The notes under the pieces were generated by a model that saw nothing but the letters and a program-made list of their open reading frames with translations, had not been told where the DNA came from and made no database searches. Source: Candidatus Rifleibacterium amylolyticum (GTDB taxonomy: Bacteria > Muiribacteriota > Ozemobacteria > Ozemobacterales > Ozemobacteraceae). From it: 64,000 nt of DNA. Positions within the stretch are counted from its first letter, which is position 1. The number at the start of each line of letters is the position of its first letter. Positions 44,918 to 54,819 of this stretch are shown here, one piece after another. The stretch lies in NCBI GenBank assembly GCA_009917695.1, contig JAACJG010000004.1, forward strand, positions 147,321 to 211,320, given 5' to 3'. The translations under genes were made by a program, and so were the position numbers.

Positions 44918-46366
44918 ATGGCTTTGCATGCAGATGACAGGGCGCCGGGCGGAGAGGCCGGCATTACCTTTGTTTCGGTTGCCTATTTTTTCTTTGTCAT
45001 CTGCTCTTATTATGTCATCAAGCCAATTCGCGGCAGTCTGGCACTTGAGCTGGGTTCTGACAACATTCCGATTCTCAATATTCTTTCGATGGTTTCACTT
45101 GTTGTTGCCAATGCTGTCTATAGCTGGATAGTGGGCAAATACAAGCGCGATATTTTCATTCCTTTTATCACCAGATTCTTTGTCGTCTGTCTGGCGATAT
45201 TCTGGCTGATATTCACTCTATTCATTCCGATCAATGAAAAATCTTCCGCGGTGTCGGGTTCAGCTGCGGATACTTTCGTAAGTCAGCCGATGGCAGAACA
45301 GCTCGCAGCTGACAGTAAGATTGAAAAGAACCCGCCAACATTGATGGATCCAATGGATATGATTTATGATTCCATAAAGATCATGATGATCGGCGTCTAC
45401 TATCTGTGGGTTAATTTTTTCGCACTGATGGCGGTCAGCATGTTCTGGTCTTTCATGAATGATGTTTTTACGGTTAATCAGGGGCGTCGCCTCTATGCGA
45501 TAATCGGTTACGGCGGACTCGTTGGCGGTCTGGTCGGCAGTGCGCTGACGTCGCTGCTGGTCAGACAGGTTGGCACTTCCAATCTTTTCATTCTGGCGAT
45601 AGTGCTGCTTTATCCTTCGATATGGTGCATGCAATACATTCATAAAAACCACTACCGTCCGGAAGGCGTTGCAGAAGCAGATAACCAGCCGGTAAAACCC
45701 GCACATCCGCCTCGTCCATGGGACGGCTTTCTGTCGGTTTGCAAAAACCCTATTCTCATCTGCATGGCACTCGAAATGTTTCTATATACCTTTTCGAGCA
45801 CTATGTTTTTTCAACAGCTCAACCGCCTGATCGAACTCGAAATCGGTTCCGATGTAAACAGCAAGACCGCTTTTATTGCCGGAATATATGGCCGAATCAA
45901 CATTGTCTCGCTCTTTTCGCAGTTTTTCGTAACCCGTATGATGATGCTGCTGCCAAACCCGGTTTACGGGCTTCTGCTGCTCAATCTGATTCAGGTGGTC
46001 GGCACTTTTTTTACCATGTTCACTCCAAGCCTGGTAGTGGCGTCATGGGTGGTGATAATTCGTTATGCCATCGACTATTCAACGGGAAGGGCATTACGTG
46101 AGCTTGTCTATATCCCGCTGGATCGCGAGGCGAAATATCAGGGTAAAGGGTTTATTGATACAGTTGTGTTCAGGGTTGGCGATGGTCTTTCTTCGATAAT
46201 ACTGATCGGAGGCCTGGGCTTTTATTCATACGGAACCTGGATCGACTATTCAATTCAATTGGCGATGCTCGTTCAGTTTTATGTTATAATCAAAACCGCC
46301 GGGCTGTATGGCCAGCGCCTGAAAACTGCTGAAACAGCGGTTGCAGCACCGGTGCCGGCTTCGTAA
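44918..46366 (+). CDS. ATP/ADP-translocase-like (NTT/MFS) membrane carrier
   Basis: A 482-aa inner-membrane protein with about 12 helices. VAYFFFVICSYYVIKPIRGS matches the start of NTT-like carriers (usual YY-LRPLRD). YYLWVNFFALMAVSMFWSFM, VFTVNQGRRLYAIIGYGGLV (close to the TTC domain), FFQQLNRLIELEIGS and RALRELVYIPLDREAKYQGK are further family marks. NTT proteins exchange ATP/ADP in parasites and plastids, but free-living bacteria also carry homologues of unknown substrate. A soluble loop at about 105-150 is an insertion. GAGGG precedes the start. Confidence 0.8.
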   Translation: MALHADDRAPGGEAGITFVSVAYFFFVICSYYVIKPIRGSLALELGSDNIPILNILSMVSLVVANAVYSWIVGKYKRDIFIPFITRFFVVCLAIFWLIFTLFIPINEKSSAVSGSAADTFVSQPMAEQLAADSKIEKNPPTLMDPMDMIYDSIKIMMIGVYYLWVNFFALMAVSMFWSFMNDVFTVNQGRRLYAIIGYGGLVGGLVGSALTSLLVRQVGTSNLFILAIVLLYPSIWCMQYIHKNHYRPEGVAEADNQPVKPAHPPRPWDGFLSVCKNPILICMALEMFLYTFSSTMFFQQLNRLIELEIGSDVNSKTAFIAGIYGRINIVSLFSQFFVTRMMMLLPNPVYGLLLLNLIQVVGTFFTMFTPSLVVASWVVIIRYAIDYSTGRALRELVYIPLDREAKYQGKGFIDTVVFRVGDGLSSIILIGGLGFYSYGTWIDYSIQLAMLVQFYVIIKTAGLYGQRLKTAETAVAAPVPAS

Positions 46367-46388
46367 CAACACATTTCTGGAGGAATAA

Positions 46389-47300
46389 ATGAGCGTTAAG
46401 ATGATCGTGGTAGGCTCTGTAGCCTATGATTCACTGCAGACTCCCAAAGGAAAACGCGAGCGCGCTCTCGGCGGCTCAGCCGTGTATTTTTCGACGGTTG
46501 CCAGTTACTTTACCAATGTTGGTCTGGTCGGCGTTGCCGGCAAAGACTTTGAAGCCTCACATATAGATTTTTTGAAGAATCATGGCGTTGATCTTGCCGG
46601 TTTCGATCTCAAGAAAGAAGGTGAAACCTTCCATTGGGCCGGCAGTTACGGCGAAGATTTTGGTGATGCTACCACGCACGATACCCGCCTCAATGTCTTT
46701 GAATCTTTCGATCCAAAGTTACCAGAAGACTATCGCAATGCCGAACTGGTCTTTCTTGGCAATATTCACCCGGCGCTGCAGCTCAAGGTTATTGAGCTGG
46801 TCAATAAGCCAAAGATCATCGCTCTCGATACCATGAATCTCTGGATCAACACGACCCGCGACCTGCTCAAACAGGCAGTTGCCAAGGTTGATATTCTTTT
46901 CATCAACTTTCAGGAAGCGCTGATGCTGGCCGAAGAAAAGAAGTTCGCTCCTGCCGTTCACAAGCTGCTGCAGATGGGGCCGAAGCGCATAATCGTCAAA
47001 ATGGGCGAACTTGGCGCCATGACGGCTACCAAAGAAGCACGCTTCTTCGTGCCGGCTTATCCATGTCTCGATATAACCGACCCGACCGGTGCCGGTGATT
47101 CGTTCGGTGGCGGTTTTATGGGCAGCCTTGCTCGCCATGGCGATTACAGTGAAAATGGTTTCCGGCGCAGCATGCTTTATGGTGCGGCCATGGGCTCGAT
47201 CACTGTCGAAAACTTCAGCCTTGATTCTTATCTCGCGCTCAAACCTGAACTGATCGAAGAACGTTATCAGGCTCTCAAAAAGATGGTAACGCTCGATTAA
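46389..47300 (+). CDS. PfkB-family sugar/nucleoside kinase
   Basis: A 303-aa ribokinase-fold enzyme. ALGGSAVYFSTVAS is the N-terminal Gly-rich region, VDILFINFQEALMLAEEK the middle signature, and DITDPTGAGDSFGGGFMGSL the C-terminal PfkB signature with the catalytic Asp and anion hole. It transfers phosphate from ATP to a sugar or nucleoside hydroxyl. The substrate cannot be fixed; the convergent mtnP neighbour makes a purine-nucleoside or ribose substrate plausible. GGAGGAA lies before the ATG. Confidence 0.85.
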   Translation: MSVKMIVVGSVAYDSLQTPKGKRERALGGSAVYFSTVASYFTNVGLVGVAGKDFEASHIDFLKNHGVDLAGFDLKKEGETFHWAGSYGEDFGDATTHDTRLNVFESFDPKLPEDYRNAELVFLGNIHPALQLKVIELVNKPKIIALDTMNLWINTTRDLLKQAVAKVDILFINFQEALMLAEEKKFAPAVHKLLQMGPKRIIVKMGELGAMTATKEARFFVPAYPCLDITDPTGAGDSFGGGFMGSLARHGDYSENGFRRSMLYGAAMGSITVENFSLDSYLALKPELIEERYQALKKMVTLD

Positions 47301-47327
47301 TCAACTGATTTAACGTCCGTAAATAAC

Positions 47328-47355
47328 GCAGGGGTTCAACATGTTGAACCCCTGC
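47328..47355. terminator. Bidirectional terminator, 28-bp perfect palindrome
   Basis: GCAGGGGTTCAACA followed by its exact complement, between convergent pfkB-family and mtnP genes. The plus side has AATTATTT after it. The stem resembles that of the clpX terminator at 48224. Confidence 0.75.
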
Positions 47356-47387
47356 AATTATTTAGGTCAGAATATTGACTCAGTTCG

Positions 47388-48200
47388 TCAGAAGAAATAA
47401 GCCTCGTCGGGTTTGAGGTGACAGCGACATTTGTCGGTGCGCGCAACAGGAACTTCTTTGACCATGCGGATCAATATTTTGTGCAGCGTACCGATGCTGT
47501 GCTGAAACATTTTTACCACTTCCTTGGTGGTTACTTCAGGAACATCGCCAACCAGGCCGGCATCGTAATCGGTTATCATCGCCACGTTAACTATGCAGAT
47601 TCCGAGTTCCTGAGCCAGCACGACTTCTGGATACTGTGTCATGTTGACCGTGTGCCAGCCCATGCTGGTGAACCATTTGCTCTCAGCCTTGCTCGAAAAG
47701 CGCGGGCCGTTGATGACAACGATCGTGCCGGCTTCATGCACGCGGCCGCCCTCTGCCTTTATTGCTTCGACGGCGATTTTTCGCAGCTGCGGGCAATATG
47801 GTTCGGCTGCTGAAATGTGCATGACATCAGGGCCGTCGGCGAAAGTGTCGGACCGACCCCTGGTGCGATCGACAAACTGGTCGGTTACCACAAAATCTCC
47901 GGGCTTGATATTGGTCTGCAGTGAGCCAACCGCGCATGGCGAAATGATGCGCGCAACACCGAGTTCTTTCATGGCCCAGAGATTGGCACGATAATTGATC
48001 TTGTGTGGTGGCAGACTGTGGTTGCGGCCATGCCGTGGCAGAAAAGCCACCCGCTTGTCGCCAATCGTGCAGATATCGATAACATCGCTGGGAGCGCCGT
48101 AAGGCGTCGAAATTTTAACCTTTTCGATCTTGTCAGCAGGCAGTTCATACATGCCGCTGCCGCTGAAGATGCCGATATCGGCCTTGCTGCTGTTTCTCAT
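47388..48200 (-). CDS. mtnP: S-methyl-5'-thioadenosine phosphorylase
   Basis: A 270-aa PNP/MTAP-family enzyme. IGIFSGSGMYEL is the N-terminal phosphate loop; RHGRNHSLPPHKINYRANLW holds the phosphate-binding region; INGPRFSSKAES and NMTQYPEVVLA bind ribose and base; MITDYDAG has the Asp typical of 6-aminopurine (MTA/adenosine) users rather than the Asn of guanosine users. It splits methylthioadenosine to adenine and methylthioribose-1-phosphate in methionine salvage. A strong Shine-Dalgarno (GAGGAGGAG) precedes the ATG. It lies downstream of clpX behind a terminator on the opposite side. Confidence 0.88.
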   Translation of the reverse strand: MRNSSKADIGIFSGSGMYELPADKIEKVKISTPYGAPSDVIDICTIGDKRVAFLPRHGRNHSLPPHKINYRANLWAMKELGVARIISPCAVGSLQTNIKPGDFVVTDQFVDRTRGRSDTFADGPDVMHISAAEPYCPQLRKIAVEAIKAEGGRVHEAGTIVVINGPRFSSKAESKWFTSMGWHTVNMTQYPEVVLAQELGICIVNVAMITDYDAGLVGDVPEVTTKEVVKMFQHSIGTLHKILIRMVKEVPVARTDKCRCHLKPDEAYFF

Positions 48201-48223
48201 GTCTCCTCCTCAATAAAATAAAA

Positions 48224-48250
48224 CACAGGGATTCGCATGAACCCCTGTGC
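48224..48250 (-). terminator. Terminator of the tig-clpP-clpX operon
   Basis: On the minus strand GCACAGGGGTTC pairs with GAATCCCTGTG, with one G-U pair that only works on this strand, then TTTTATTTTATTG. It lies between clpX and mtnP. Confidence 0.88.
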
Positions 48251-48274
48251 TGGTTACGTAGTTAAACTTTACGA

Positions 48275-49522
48275 TCAGGCAATCTGACTTTCGACTTTGC
48301 AGATGATCTGGTAAGGCTCTTTCTTATCGACACAGCGCTCATGAATGATGACCTTGCTGATGTTTTTGTCAGACGGGATGTCATACATCAGGTCGAGCAT
48401 CAGTTCTTCGATGATGCGGCGCAGACCGCGGGCACCAGTGTTCTGGTCGATCGCCTTGCGGGCGATGGCATGCAGAGCTTTGGGTGTGATCTCGAGATCG
48501 ACGCCTTCCATGCGCATCAGACGGCTGTATTGCTTGATCAACGCATCTTTGGGGTCGGTGAGGATCTTAACGAGATCATCGACCTGCAGATTGTTGAACG
48601 TGGCCATTACCGGCACTCGGCCGATAAATTCAGGAATCAGGCCAAAGCGCAGCAGGTCTTCCGGCATGATGTCTTTCAACAGATCGCCGACCCTTCTTTC
48701 GCTTTTGAGAACCGGGGTTGAGCCGAAGCCCATGGTTTTTGTAGAAGAGCGGGCTTCGATGAGCTTTTCGACACCCTCAAAGGCGCCGCCGAGCAGAAAG
48801 AGTATGTTCTTGGTATTGATCTGAATGTAGTCCTGGTGCGGATGCTTGCGCCCACCCTGCGGTGGCACATGGGCAATCTTGCCTTCGAGAAGTTTGAGCA
48901 GAGCCTGCTGGACCCCTTCGCCCGATACGTCGCGGGTGATGGAGACGTTTTCGCTCTTACGCGCGATTTTATCGATTTCGTCGATATAGACGATGCCGCG
49001 CTCAGCCTTCTGCACGTCGTAATCGGCAGCACGCAGCAGGTTGAGCAGAATACTCTCAACATCCTCGCCGACATAGCCGGCTTCGGTGAGAGTGGTGGCG
49101 TCAGCGATACAGAAGGGCACGTTGAGAAGCTTGGCCAGTGTCTGGGCAATATGTGTTTTGCCGGAACCGGTTGGGCCGATCAATAGAACGTTAGACTTCT
49201 GGACTTCGACGTCATCGCGGTGTGACAGCGAATCTTCGATCGAGATGCGCTTGTAATGGTTGTAGACGGCGACAGAAAGTATCTTCTTGGCGCGTTCCTG
49301 ACCGACCACATACTGATCGAGCGTCTTAACGATCTCTTTTGGCTTGAGAGCGTTCTGAAGCGCGAGAGGAACATCGTCATCCATTTCTTCCAGGATGATC
49401 TCGTTGCAAAGACCGATACACTCGTCGCAAATATAGACCTCGGGGCCGGCGATCAGCTTGCGCACCTGATCCTGGCTCTTTCCGCAGAAAGAACAACGGA
49501 ATTGAGGGGTCTTAGAAAGCAT
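48275..49522 (-). CDS. clpX: ClpX, ATPase subunit of Clp protease
   Basis: A 415-aa AAA+ unfoldase. The N-terminal zinc domain has CSFCGKSQ and CDECIGLC; Walker A is GPTGSGKT at about 115-122; Walker B is in [11 protein letters not shown]; the pore loop GYVGEDVES and the sensor-2 arginine in [12 protein letters not shown] are present. ClpX unfolds tagged proteins and feeds them into ClpP. It begins two bases after the clpP stop and is followed by a terminator, so it is last in tig-clpP-clpX. Confidence 0.98.
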   Translation of the reverse strand: MLSKTPQFRCSFCGKSQDQVRKLIAGPEVYICDECIGLCNEIILEEMDDDVPLALQNALKPKEIVKTLDQYVVGQERAKKILSVAVYNHYKRISIEDSLSHRDDVEVQKSNVLLIGPTGSGKTHIAQTLAKLLNVPFCIADATTLTEAGYVGEDVESILLNLLRAADYDVQKAERGIVYIDEIDKIARKSENVSITRDVSGEGVQQALLKLLEGKIAHVPPQGGRKHPHQDYIQINTKNILFLLGGAFEGVEKLIEARSSTKTMGFGSTPVLKSERRVGDLLKDIMPEDLLRFGLIPEFIGRVPVMATFNNLQVDDLVKILTDPKDALIKQYSRLMRMEGVDLEITPKALHAIARKAIDQNTGARGLRRIIEELMLDLMYDIPSDKNISKVIIHERCVDKKEPYQIICKVESQIA

Positions 49523-49524
49523 GC

Positions 49525-50133
49525 TTACTCCTCGTTGGATTTAGCTTCGACTACCTTGCGCTGCACAACTTCATCAATCAGGCCATATTCTTTGGCTTCC
49601 TTCGAAGACATGAAAAAATCACGGTCGGTATCACGCTTGACCCGCTTGAGCGGCTGGCCGGTATGGTGCGCCAGAATGTCATTGAGCATGTCCTTCATGC
49701 GCAGGATTTCCTGTGCCTGAATTTCGATGTCGCTGGCCTGGCCCTGGGCGCCGCCTAAAGGCTGGTGAATCATGATACGCGAGTTGGGAAGGGCGTAACG
49801 CTTGCCCTTTGCGCCGGCTGCAAGCAGCAGCGCCCCCATACTGGCCGCCTGACCCATGCAGATGGTGCTGACATCAGGTTTGATGTACTGCATGGTGTCG
49901 TAGATAGCCATGCCGGCAGTTACAACGCCACCGGGACTATTGATGTAGATTGAGATATCTTTTTCGGGGTCTTCTGATTCAAGGAACAGAAGCTGGGCTA
50001 CAACCAGATCTGCTATGTTGTCATCGATGCCGCCGCCCAGAAAAATAATGCGATCTTTGAGCAGACGGGAATAGATATCAAACGCACGCTCGCCACGACT
50101 GCTTTGTTCAATTACTATAGGTACGAGTGTCAT
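49525..50133 (-). CDS. clpP: ClpP, proteolytic subunit of Clp protease
   Basis: A 202-aa serine peptidase. The catalytic Ser is in GQAASMGA (S98), the His in IMIHQPLGG (H123), and the Asp in [16 protein letters not shown] is the oxyanion-hole region. It forms the 14-mer barrel that degrades substrates delivered by ClpX. The ATG overlaps the trigger factor stop by four bases. Confidence 0.98.
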   Translation of the reverse strand: MTLVPIVIEQSSRGERAFDIYSRLLKDRIIFLGGGIDDNIADLVVAQLLFLESEDPEKDISIYINSPGGVVTAGMAIYDTMQYIKPDVSTICMGQAASMGALLLAAGAKGKRYALPNSRIMIHQPLGGAQGQASDIEIQAQEILRMKDMLNDILAHHTGQPLKRVKRDTDRDFFMSSKEAKEYGLIDEVVQRKVVEAKSNEE

Positions 50134-51464
50134 GCGTCAGATTCCCCCTTGTTGATATCAGCGTCCTTAACCATATCGTAATTAATCTGGTTATTTTTGA
50201 GCAAAAAATCGCGAATTTTTTGACTTCGCAGCGAAAATCTTACGTTTTCTTCACCATCAGACTCTGAAAGCGTGCTCAACAGCTTCTCTACGGGCATGTT
50301 GTATTCTTTGGCGCGCTTCTCAATTTCTTCACGATAATCGGCATCGGTGACTTCAATGTTTTCGCGGTCACCGATCGCATCGACGATCAACATGGTTCGC
50401 GTCTGGCGCAGAGCACGTTCCCGGAAGGTTTCGCGGAATTCATTGACATCCTTGCCGGAATTGCGCAGATAATCCTGAATTGTGGTGCCAAACTGGCGCC
50501 AGCGACGATCGAGTCCTTCGATGAAAAAGTCGATGGTATTCTGAATCATAGCTTCAGGTACATCAAAGGTATAGTTTTCGATGATCTGGTCGAGAATGCC
50601 TTCGAAGGCACGCTCTTCGGCATCGTATCTGGCACGTTCGTCGAGATCTTCACGAATTTTGCTCTTGAGGGCTTCGAGACTGTCAAAGTCGCCGAGGGTG
50701 CGGGCAAATTCATCGTTGAGCTCAGGCAGGGTGGGGCGGGAAACGCGGCTGAGCGTTACTTTGTAGTCGAGCGTTTTGCCGTAATACTTTGAGTTCTTTT
50801 CTTCGTCGCCATCGACAGTTACCTGATAGGTTCTGGTTTCGCCGACTTTCATGCCGAGACAGGGGCCGAAGAGTTTGTCGTTCTCGACCATCTTGTGAGC
50901 GGCTTTTTCGTCAGAAAGTTCGCTGTCAACTTCGCCGGCATGCGATACTTCGATACTGGCCGAAAAATAATCGCCAATCTCGAGCGTAGCGCCTTCGACC
51001 GGTTCGGTTTTACTGTGCTGCTCACGCACCTGGCCAAGCACCTTGTTGACGCTTTCGTCATCGACGATTTCTCTCTGTACCTGTGAGGTATAGTTTTTGT
51101 AATTGAATTCACCCAGTTTTGGTCTGACTTCAAACACGGCCTTGAACACAAAAGGCTTGCCTTCGGCCAGGCTTGATTCTTCAAGCTCAAAGCGACTTAC
51201 CGGATGCAGTTTGGTTTCTTTGATGGCCTGTGGATAGACTTCCTGAATCAGTTCTTCTTCAATCTGTTCCTTAACTGATTCGGGGCCAATGTATTTTACC
51301 AGAACGGAGCGGGGAACTTTTCCCTGTCTGAAGCCTGGAATCTTCACCGAACGGGCTGCGCGCGAATAAAAGCTGGCATAGGCAGCATTCACTTTATCGG
51401 TTTCTACTTCGACGGTGAGTGCGACTCTGTTGGCTTCCAGTTCCTGAACCTGTGTCTTCAACAT
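50130..51464 (-). CDS. tig: Trigger factor, ribosome-bound chaperone
   Basis: A 444-aa protein, start set at ATG 51464 with AAGGAG upstream; the longer frame runs into the promoter. The N-terminal ribosome-binding loop reads [12 protein letters not shown] (usual GFRKGKVP). A FKBP-type PPIase domain lies at about 160-245 ([30 protein letters not shown]) and a helical C-terminal cradle follows. It binds nascent chains at the ribosome exit. First gene of tig-clpP-clpX, behind a consensus promoter. Confidence 0.96.
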   Translation of the reverse strand: MLKTQVQELEANRVALTVEVETDKVNAAYASFYSRAARSVKIPGFRQGKVPRSVLVKYIGPESVKEQIEEELIQEVYPQAIKETKLHPVSRFELEESSLAEGKPFVFKAVFEVRPKLGEFNYKNYTSQVQREIVDDESVNKVLGQVREQHSKTEPVEGATLEIGDYFSASIEVSHAGEVDSELSDEKAAHKMVENDKLFGPCLGMKVGETRTYQVTVDGDEEKNSKYYGKTLDYKVTLSRVSRPTLPELNDEFARTLGDFDSLEALKSKIREDLDERARYDAEERAFEGILDQIIENYTFDVPEAMIQNTIDFFIEGLDRRWRQFGTTIQDYLRNSGKDVNEFRETFRERALRQTRTMLIVDAIGDRENIEVTDADYREEIEKRAKEYNMPVEKLLSTLSESDGEENVRFSLRSQKIRDFLLKNNQINYDMVKDADINKGESDA

Positions 51465-51543
51465 AATGCGATAACTCCTTGAGGAGAGAATTTCTGATTT
51501 GCACAACAATACAAAACGCCATGCCGGGCCGCATGGAAACATA

Positions 51544-51572
51544 ATTATAAACGAGATGAAAGCAAATGTAAA
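51544..51572 (-). promoter_or_regulatory. Promoter of tig-clpP-clpX
   Basis: TTTACA, 17 bases, TATAAT on the minus strand. The leader of about 70 bases contains a small hairpin (CCATGC / GCATGG). Confidence 0.75.
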
Positions 51573-51594
51573 GACCGTTTCTAAACGAGAAAAA

Positions 51595-51623
51595 CCCCGG
51601 TCAGGCATCGTCTGATCGGGGCT
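51595..51623 (-). terminator. Terminator of pseudopilin cluster B
   Basis: On the minus strand CCCCGATCAG and CTGACCGGGG flank a seven-base loop with one mismatch, followed by TTTTT. It lies just after the stop of the 864-aa secreted protein. Confidence 0.85.
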
Positions 51624-51643
51624 TTGAAGACCTTTTTAGAAGG

Positions 51644-54238
51644 TCAGTCTACGCGTTTGCGTCTTTCTTCAAGCGTTCTGATGTCGAGTTTTCTGCCAAG
51701 CACTGCTATATTGAGTTTGAATGTACGGCTGTTGCTGGAATGGTCGGTAGCAACTACCTGCAGGTAGTATTCCGGGCTGATGCCGCCACCAGCATCGACG
51801 TTTTCGAATCTGAAAACGTGTTCGATCGGTTTGAGCATGTTGGCCGGAGTCGGCGGGTCATTTATCACGACAGCGCCATTCTTTTCCGAGAGCGTGCAGC
51901 TGAGCGCCGATATGCCGAACTGTTTCGATGTCTCGTAGCTGTTGATGTTGTCGACAGCCCTGATATAGAAAACCAGACGGTTGTTCTGCTGGCAGACAAA
52001 GCCGTGCTGGCTGTCTTCATCTATGGTAGATACTGCATTGGGGCCAACCAGGTATTTGTCGAACAACCCGTTGATGTCTGCCAGATCGCTGAACTGGTGC
52101 GCGCTGGTAATGTCTGCTTCTTTGCCGAGATACGGCACATCACCGGTTGAATAATCGTCGTCGAGTCCAGAACCGCCGAATTCAGAGAAGCCGGCCGCAA
52201 CATTCTGCTTGGTGCCGAACATGTGGTAGCGGTTGGTTCTGGTGTCAAAGACAATAACCTGAATTTCCGGGCCGGCTTCGTCTTTCGACTTGAGGTATTC
52301 GACGTTGCTCCAGCGCGAATCATCGACACCGCCGCCACTGACCTGTCCTTGGGTGTCGCCCGCGGGAATCGACCCGCCGCTGCCAGGCAGACATGCCGCC
52401 GGGTCGGCGCCGCCGTTCGGTTCAGCCGAAGTAAGTTCAGCGCTGTCACCTACACTGGTTTTTATCGGATCGTGATCTTCAAGCTTTTTGCCGGCGGTAT
52501 CAGCGCTTATCGCAAAAACCTTGAATTTGGGATCGGATACACTTTTGCCGCCACCCTCGTTGCATTCATGCCAAGGTCTGGGTTGCTGTATGTTGATTTT
52601 GCCGGTTACCGTGCAAACAGCGCCAGCTCGCCGGCCTGTGGCACCAGTCAGCATCTGTGGTGCACCGACTGCCAGATTAGAGACTTCGGCCTTTTTCCAA
52701 TGCCAGACGCTCTCGTGCGTAAAACTTTTGAACTCAGGGTTGCCGGCTGCGACAAGATCCTGCTTGTCAGCAGTGCCATAGCCTGTGTTGCGCAGATCAT
52801 CAATTGTTAAATTGCCGGCCGCCTCATATTTGTAGTGTGGATAAGAATAGAAGACATTCAGATCGAGCTTTTCAAGGCTTTGAGTGAGATCCACGCCGTC
52901 TATGCTCTGACTGAAGAGCTTGTCAAAATATGGGTTGGTATCGAGGACCTTGAGGCTGAAATCAAGTGAAGTTGGTCCGGTAGGCTTGAAGTTCGTGTCG
53001 CTGGTGATCTTGAAGTCTGCTGCTATCGGAGACTTGTCGTCGTAGACGATGAAGTCGGTAGAACCGGCTTCAGCTGCCGATTTTATCAACTTGATCTGCA
53101 ACTCTTCACTGCACAAGTTGACCGGGCTTTGTGCTTCCCAGTAATCACGCATTTCTGACTGCTCTGGCACGATGACTGTACCACTGGCGTCGCGGACTTC
53201 GGCCTGGGTGACAACTCGTCTGGATTTCTTTTCGTAGACGGTTTCCTTCCAGGCCCAGAAAATGTTGCTTATCTCGAATCCTGCACCAGGTGACCATACT
53301 TTGAGGCGTATCTTTGACTGGTCTTTGTTACCATTGAAGCTCGGTGTATTGAAGGTCACGCTGAAATCGGGGCCAGGCGTTCCGTTAGAACCGTCAGCGC
53401 TCCAGACTATCTGAGGGCTGGACTGCACTTCAATGTTGGCAGCCTCGTTTCCGGTGCGGATGAAAGCTTTATAGTCTGAAGGCCTGATCTGGGTTACTTC
53501 CATGTCCATGCCTTCGATGAGCAGCCCTTCTAAGGCGATTTTAACACCGCGTGTGGCGCCGGCAGAAGGAAGATAGATTCTTTCTCTGCGTGGATCATCA
53601 GTAGTATCAACAGGCACCAATGTCCGGTTCCAGCTTGATGAGGGGTAATTGGCATCCTGTGCCGCAGTGAGAGGTTCATCACTCATTGCGACCACATCAG
53701 CAATGCCCGGAGCGGGATATTCGTTCGACTGTCCGCCCAATGTGGTTATTCTTCCCTGGTTACCCGGTTTTACGAAACTGGAGAGAATAGAGTAGGGGCC
53801 CATGACCGAAAGAATAAAGCCGTCAGCGGTAGAAACGCCCATTTCGCGTGAAAAAGCTTCCTGAACGCTGCCGCGATTACCTCGGACCGAGAAAAAGTCG
53901 GCCATGGACTGAATTGGAAAATAGCCGTAGCCGCCGGGCGAGTCAGTGCCAGGCTCCCTGGCTATGCCGGCTTTTGTGCACCAGTCATATTTGTCGGTCT
54001 TCAGCCCGCTGCCGGTATTATGGGCAGCGGGATCCCAGACTACTTTGAAGGCGGCAGTTGTGCCTTGTGGCACCAGATAGAAGAACTTATTGGTGCCATC
54101 GGGAACCATTTTCATGCCGCTGCCGGCTGAGTTGATTGGTACTATTGCCGCACAGGGCTCTGCCGGCAGACTGCAGGCCATAAGATTCGGAATAGTTAAA
54201 ACAAAGGCCAATATCAGGGCATAATATCTCGTAGTCAT
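51644..54238 (-). CDS. Large secreted protein or lipoprotein, PilY1-like position in cluster B
   Basis: An 864-aa protein with a signal peptide; LMAC at 19-22 could be a lipobox (Met at -2 is unusual). The rest is beta-rich with many Gly, Ser, Asp and Pro residues and eight or more Cys, including a Gly-rich stretch (CLPGSGGSIPAGDTQGQVSG). The C-terminal domain (VATDHSSNSRTFKLNIAVLG, ending LEERRKRVD) is like part of the 716-5392 protein. It is last in an operon after PilW-, PilV- and PilX-like genes, the place where PilY1, the pilus-tip adhesin, is found in minor-pilin operons. No PilY1 beta-propeller motif is recognised, so a tip-protein role is inferred from position. Confidence 0.6.
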   Translation of the reverse strand: MTTRYYALILAFVLTIPNLMACSLPAEPCAAIVPINSAGSGMKMVPDGTNKFFYLVPQGTTAAFKVVWDPAAHNTGSGLKTDKYDWCTKAGIAREPGTDSPGGYGYFPIQSMADFFSVRGNRGSVQEAFSREMGVSTADGFILSVMGPYSILSSFVKPGNQGRITTLGGQSNEYPAPGIADVVAMSDEPLTAAQDANYPSSSWNRTLVPVDTTDDPRRERIYLPSAGATRGVKIALEGLLIEGMDMEVTQIRPSDYKAFIRTGNEAANIEVQSSPQIVWSADGSNGTPGPDFSVTFNTPSFNGNKDQSKIRLKVWSPGAGFEISNIFWAWKETVYEKKSRRVVTQAEVRDASGTVIVPEQSEMRDYWEAQSPVNLCSEELQIKLIKSAAEAGSTDFIVYDDKSPIAADFKITSDTNFKPTGPTSLDFSLKVLDTNPYFDKLFSQSIDGVDLTQSLEKLDLNVFYSYPHYKYEAAGNLTIDDLRNTGYGTADKQDLVAAGNPEFKSFTHESVWHWKKAEVSNLAVGAPQMLTGATGRRAGAVCTVTGKINIQQPRPWHECNEGGGKSVSDPKFKVFAISADTAGKKLEDHDPIKTSVGDSAELTSAEPNGGADPAACLPGSGGSIPAGDTQGQVSGGGVDDSRWSNVEYLKSKDEAGPEIQVIVFDTRTNRYHMFGTKQNVAAGFSEFGGSGLDDDYSTGDVPYLGKEADITSAHQFSDLADINGLFDKYLVGPNAVSTIDEDSQHGFVCQQNNRLVFYIRAVDNINSYETSKQFGISALSCTLSEKNGAVVINDPPTPANMLKPIEHVFRFENVDAGGGISPEYYLQVVATDHSSNSRTFKLNIAVLGRKLDIRTLEERRKRVD

Positions 54239-54255
54239 GAGTTCCTCCTCAAAGA

Positions 54256-54819
54256 CTAATTTTCTCTGGTCAGTTTAACCGTTTTGATCATTTCTTCTTT
54301 GCGCAGGCCCATACCGCCACGGCTCATGGTTGCTTCGCCGATTGCTGTAATCTGGGCAGAAATAATAAGCTGGCGTTCGTCCGGGTTTGTGTAAGCGCTG
54401 ATTACTTTGAAATCCGTTGTCGAAAATTTCCATTCGTCTTTGTTAATGCCAGGCACTTTCCATTCAAAGTCTTCTGAGTTGCAGTCTGAATAAAAGTCGA
54501 TCAGGCTCTGCTGGCTTGTTCCAGCGATGGGTGCGAGATTACTGCCGGCCATGATTCCTCTGAACGGGCAGTAACCAAGCGACAGCACGCCGGCATCGCA
54601 GGCTTCCTGAGGGAAGGCGCTGAGCTTGAGCAACATCATCTGTACCGCCGACTGAGCCAGAAAGTTGGCCTGAAGAAAATGAAAATTGGTTACATTCTGC
54701 TGTTTTGACTCTTTTCGGAAATATACAAGTGAAGAAGCGAATACCATGATGCATACAGCAAAAACCAGCACCAGCGGGAGAGCTATTCCGTCGCGTTTGC
54801 ACAGATTACTCTTTGTCAA
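54256..54819 (-). CDS. PilX-like minor pseudopilin, cluster B
   Basis: I choose a TTG start at 54819: GGAGGG lies seven bases upstream and the product begins (M)TKSNLCKRDGIALPLVLVF. The ATG at 54861 lies deeper in the previous gene with no clear ribosome site. The hydrophobic spine GIALPLVLVFAVCIMVFASS lacks the position-5 Glu, as in PilX/GspK. NFLAQSAVQMMLLKLSAFPQ then matches the usual post-spine helix. At 187 aa it is close to standard PilX size. It overlaps the PilV-like gene by 14 bases. Confidence 0.75.
   Translation of the reverse strand: MTKSNLCKRDGIALPLVLVFAVCIMVFASSLVYFRKESKQQNVTNFHFLQANFLAQSAVQMMLLKLSAFPQEACDAGVLSLGYCPFRGIMAGSNLAPIAGTSQQSLIDFYSDCNSEDFEWKVPGINKDEWKFSTTDFKVISAYTNPDERQLIISAQITAIGEATMSRGGMGLRKEEMIKTVKLTREN

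Noticed and set aside
52223..52810. Plus-strand open frame of 195 codons
   Set aside because: Antisense to the 864-aa secreted protein, with no start signal or family motif.
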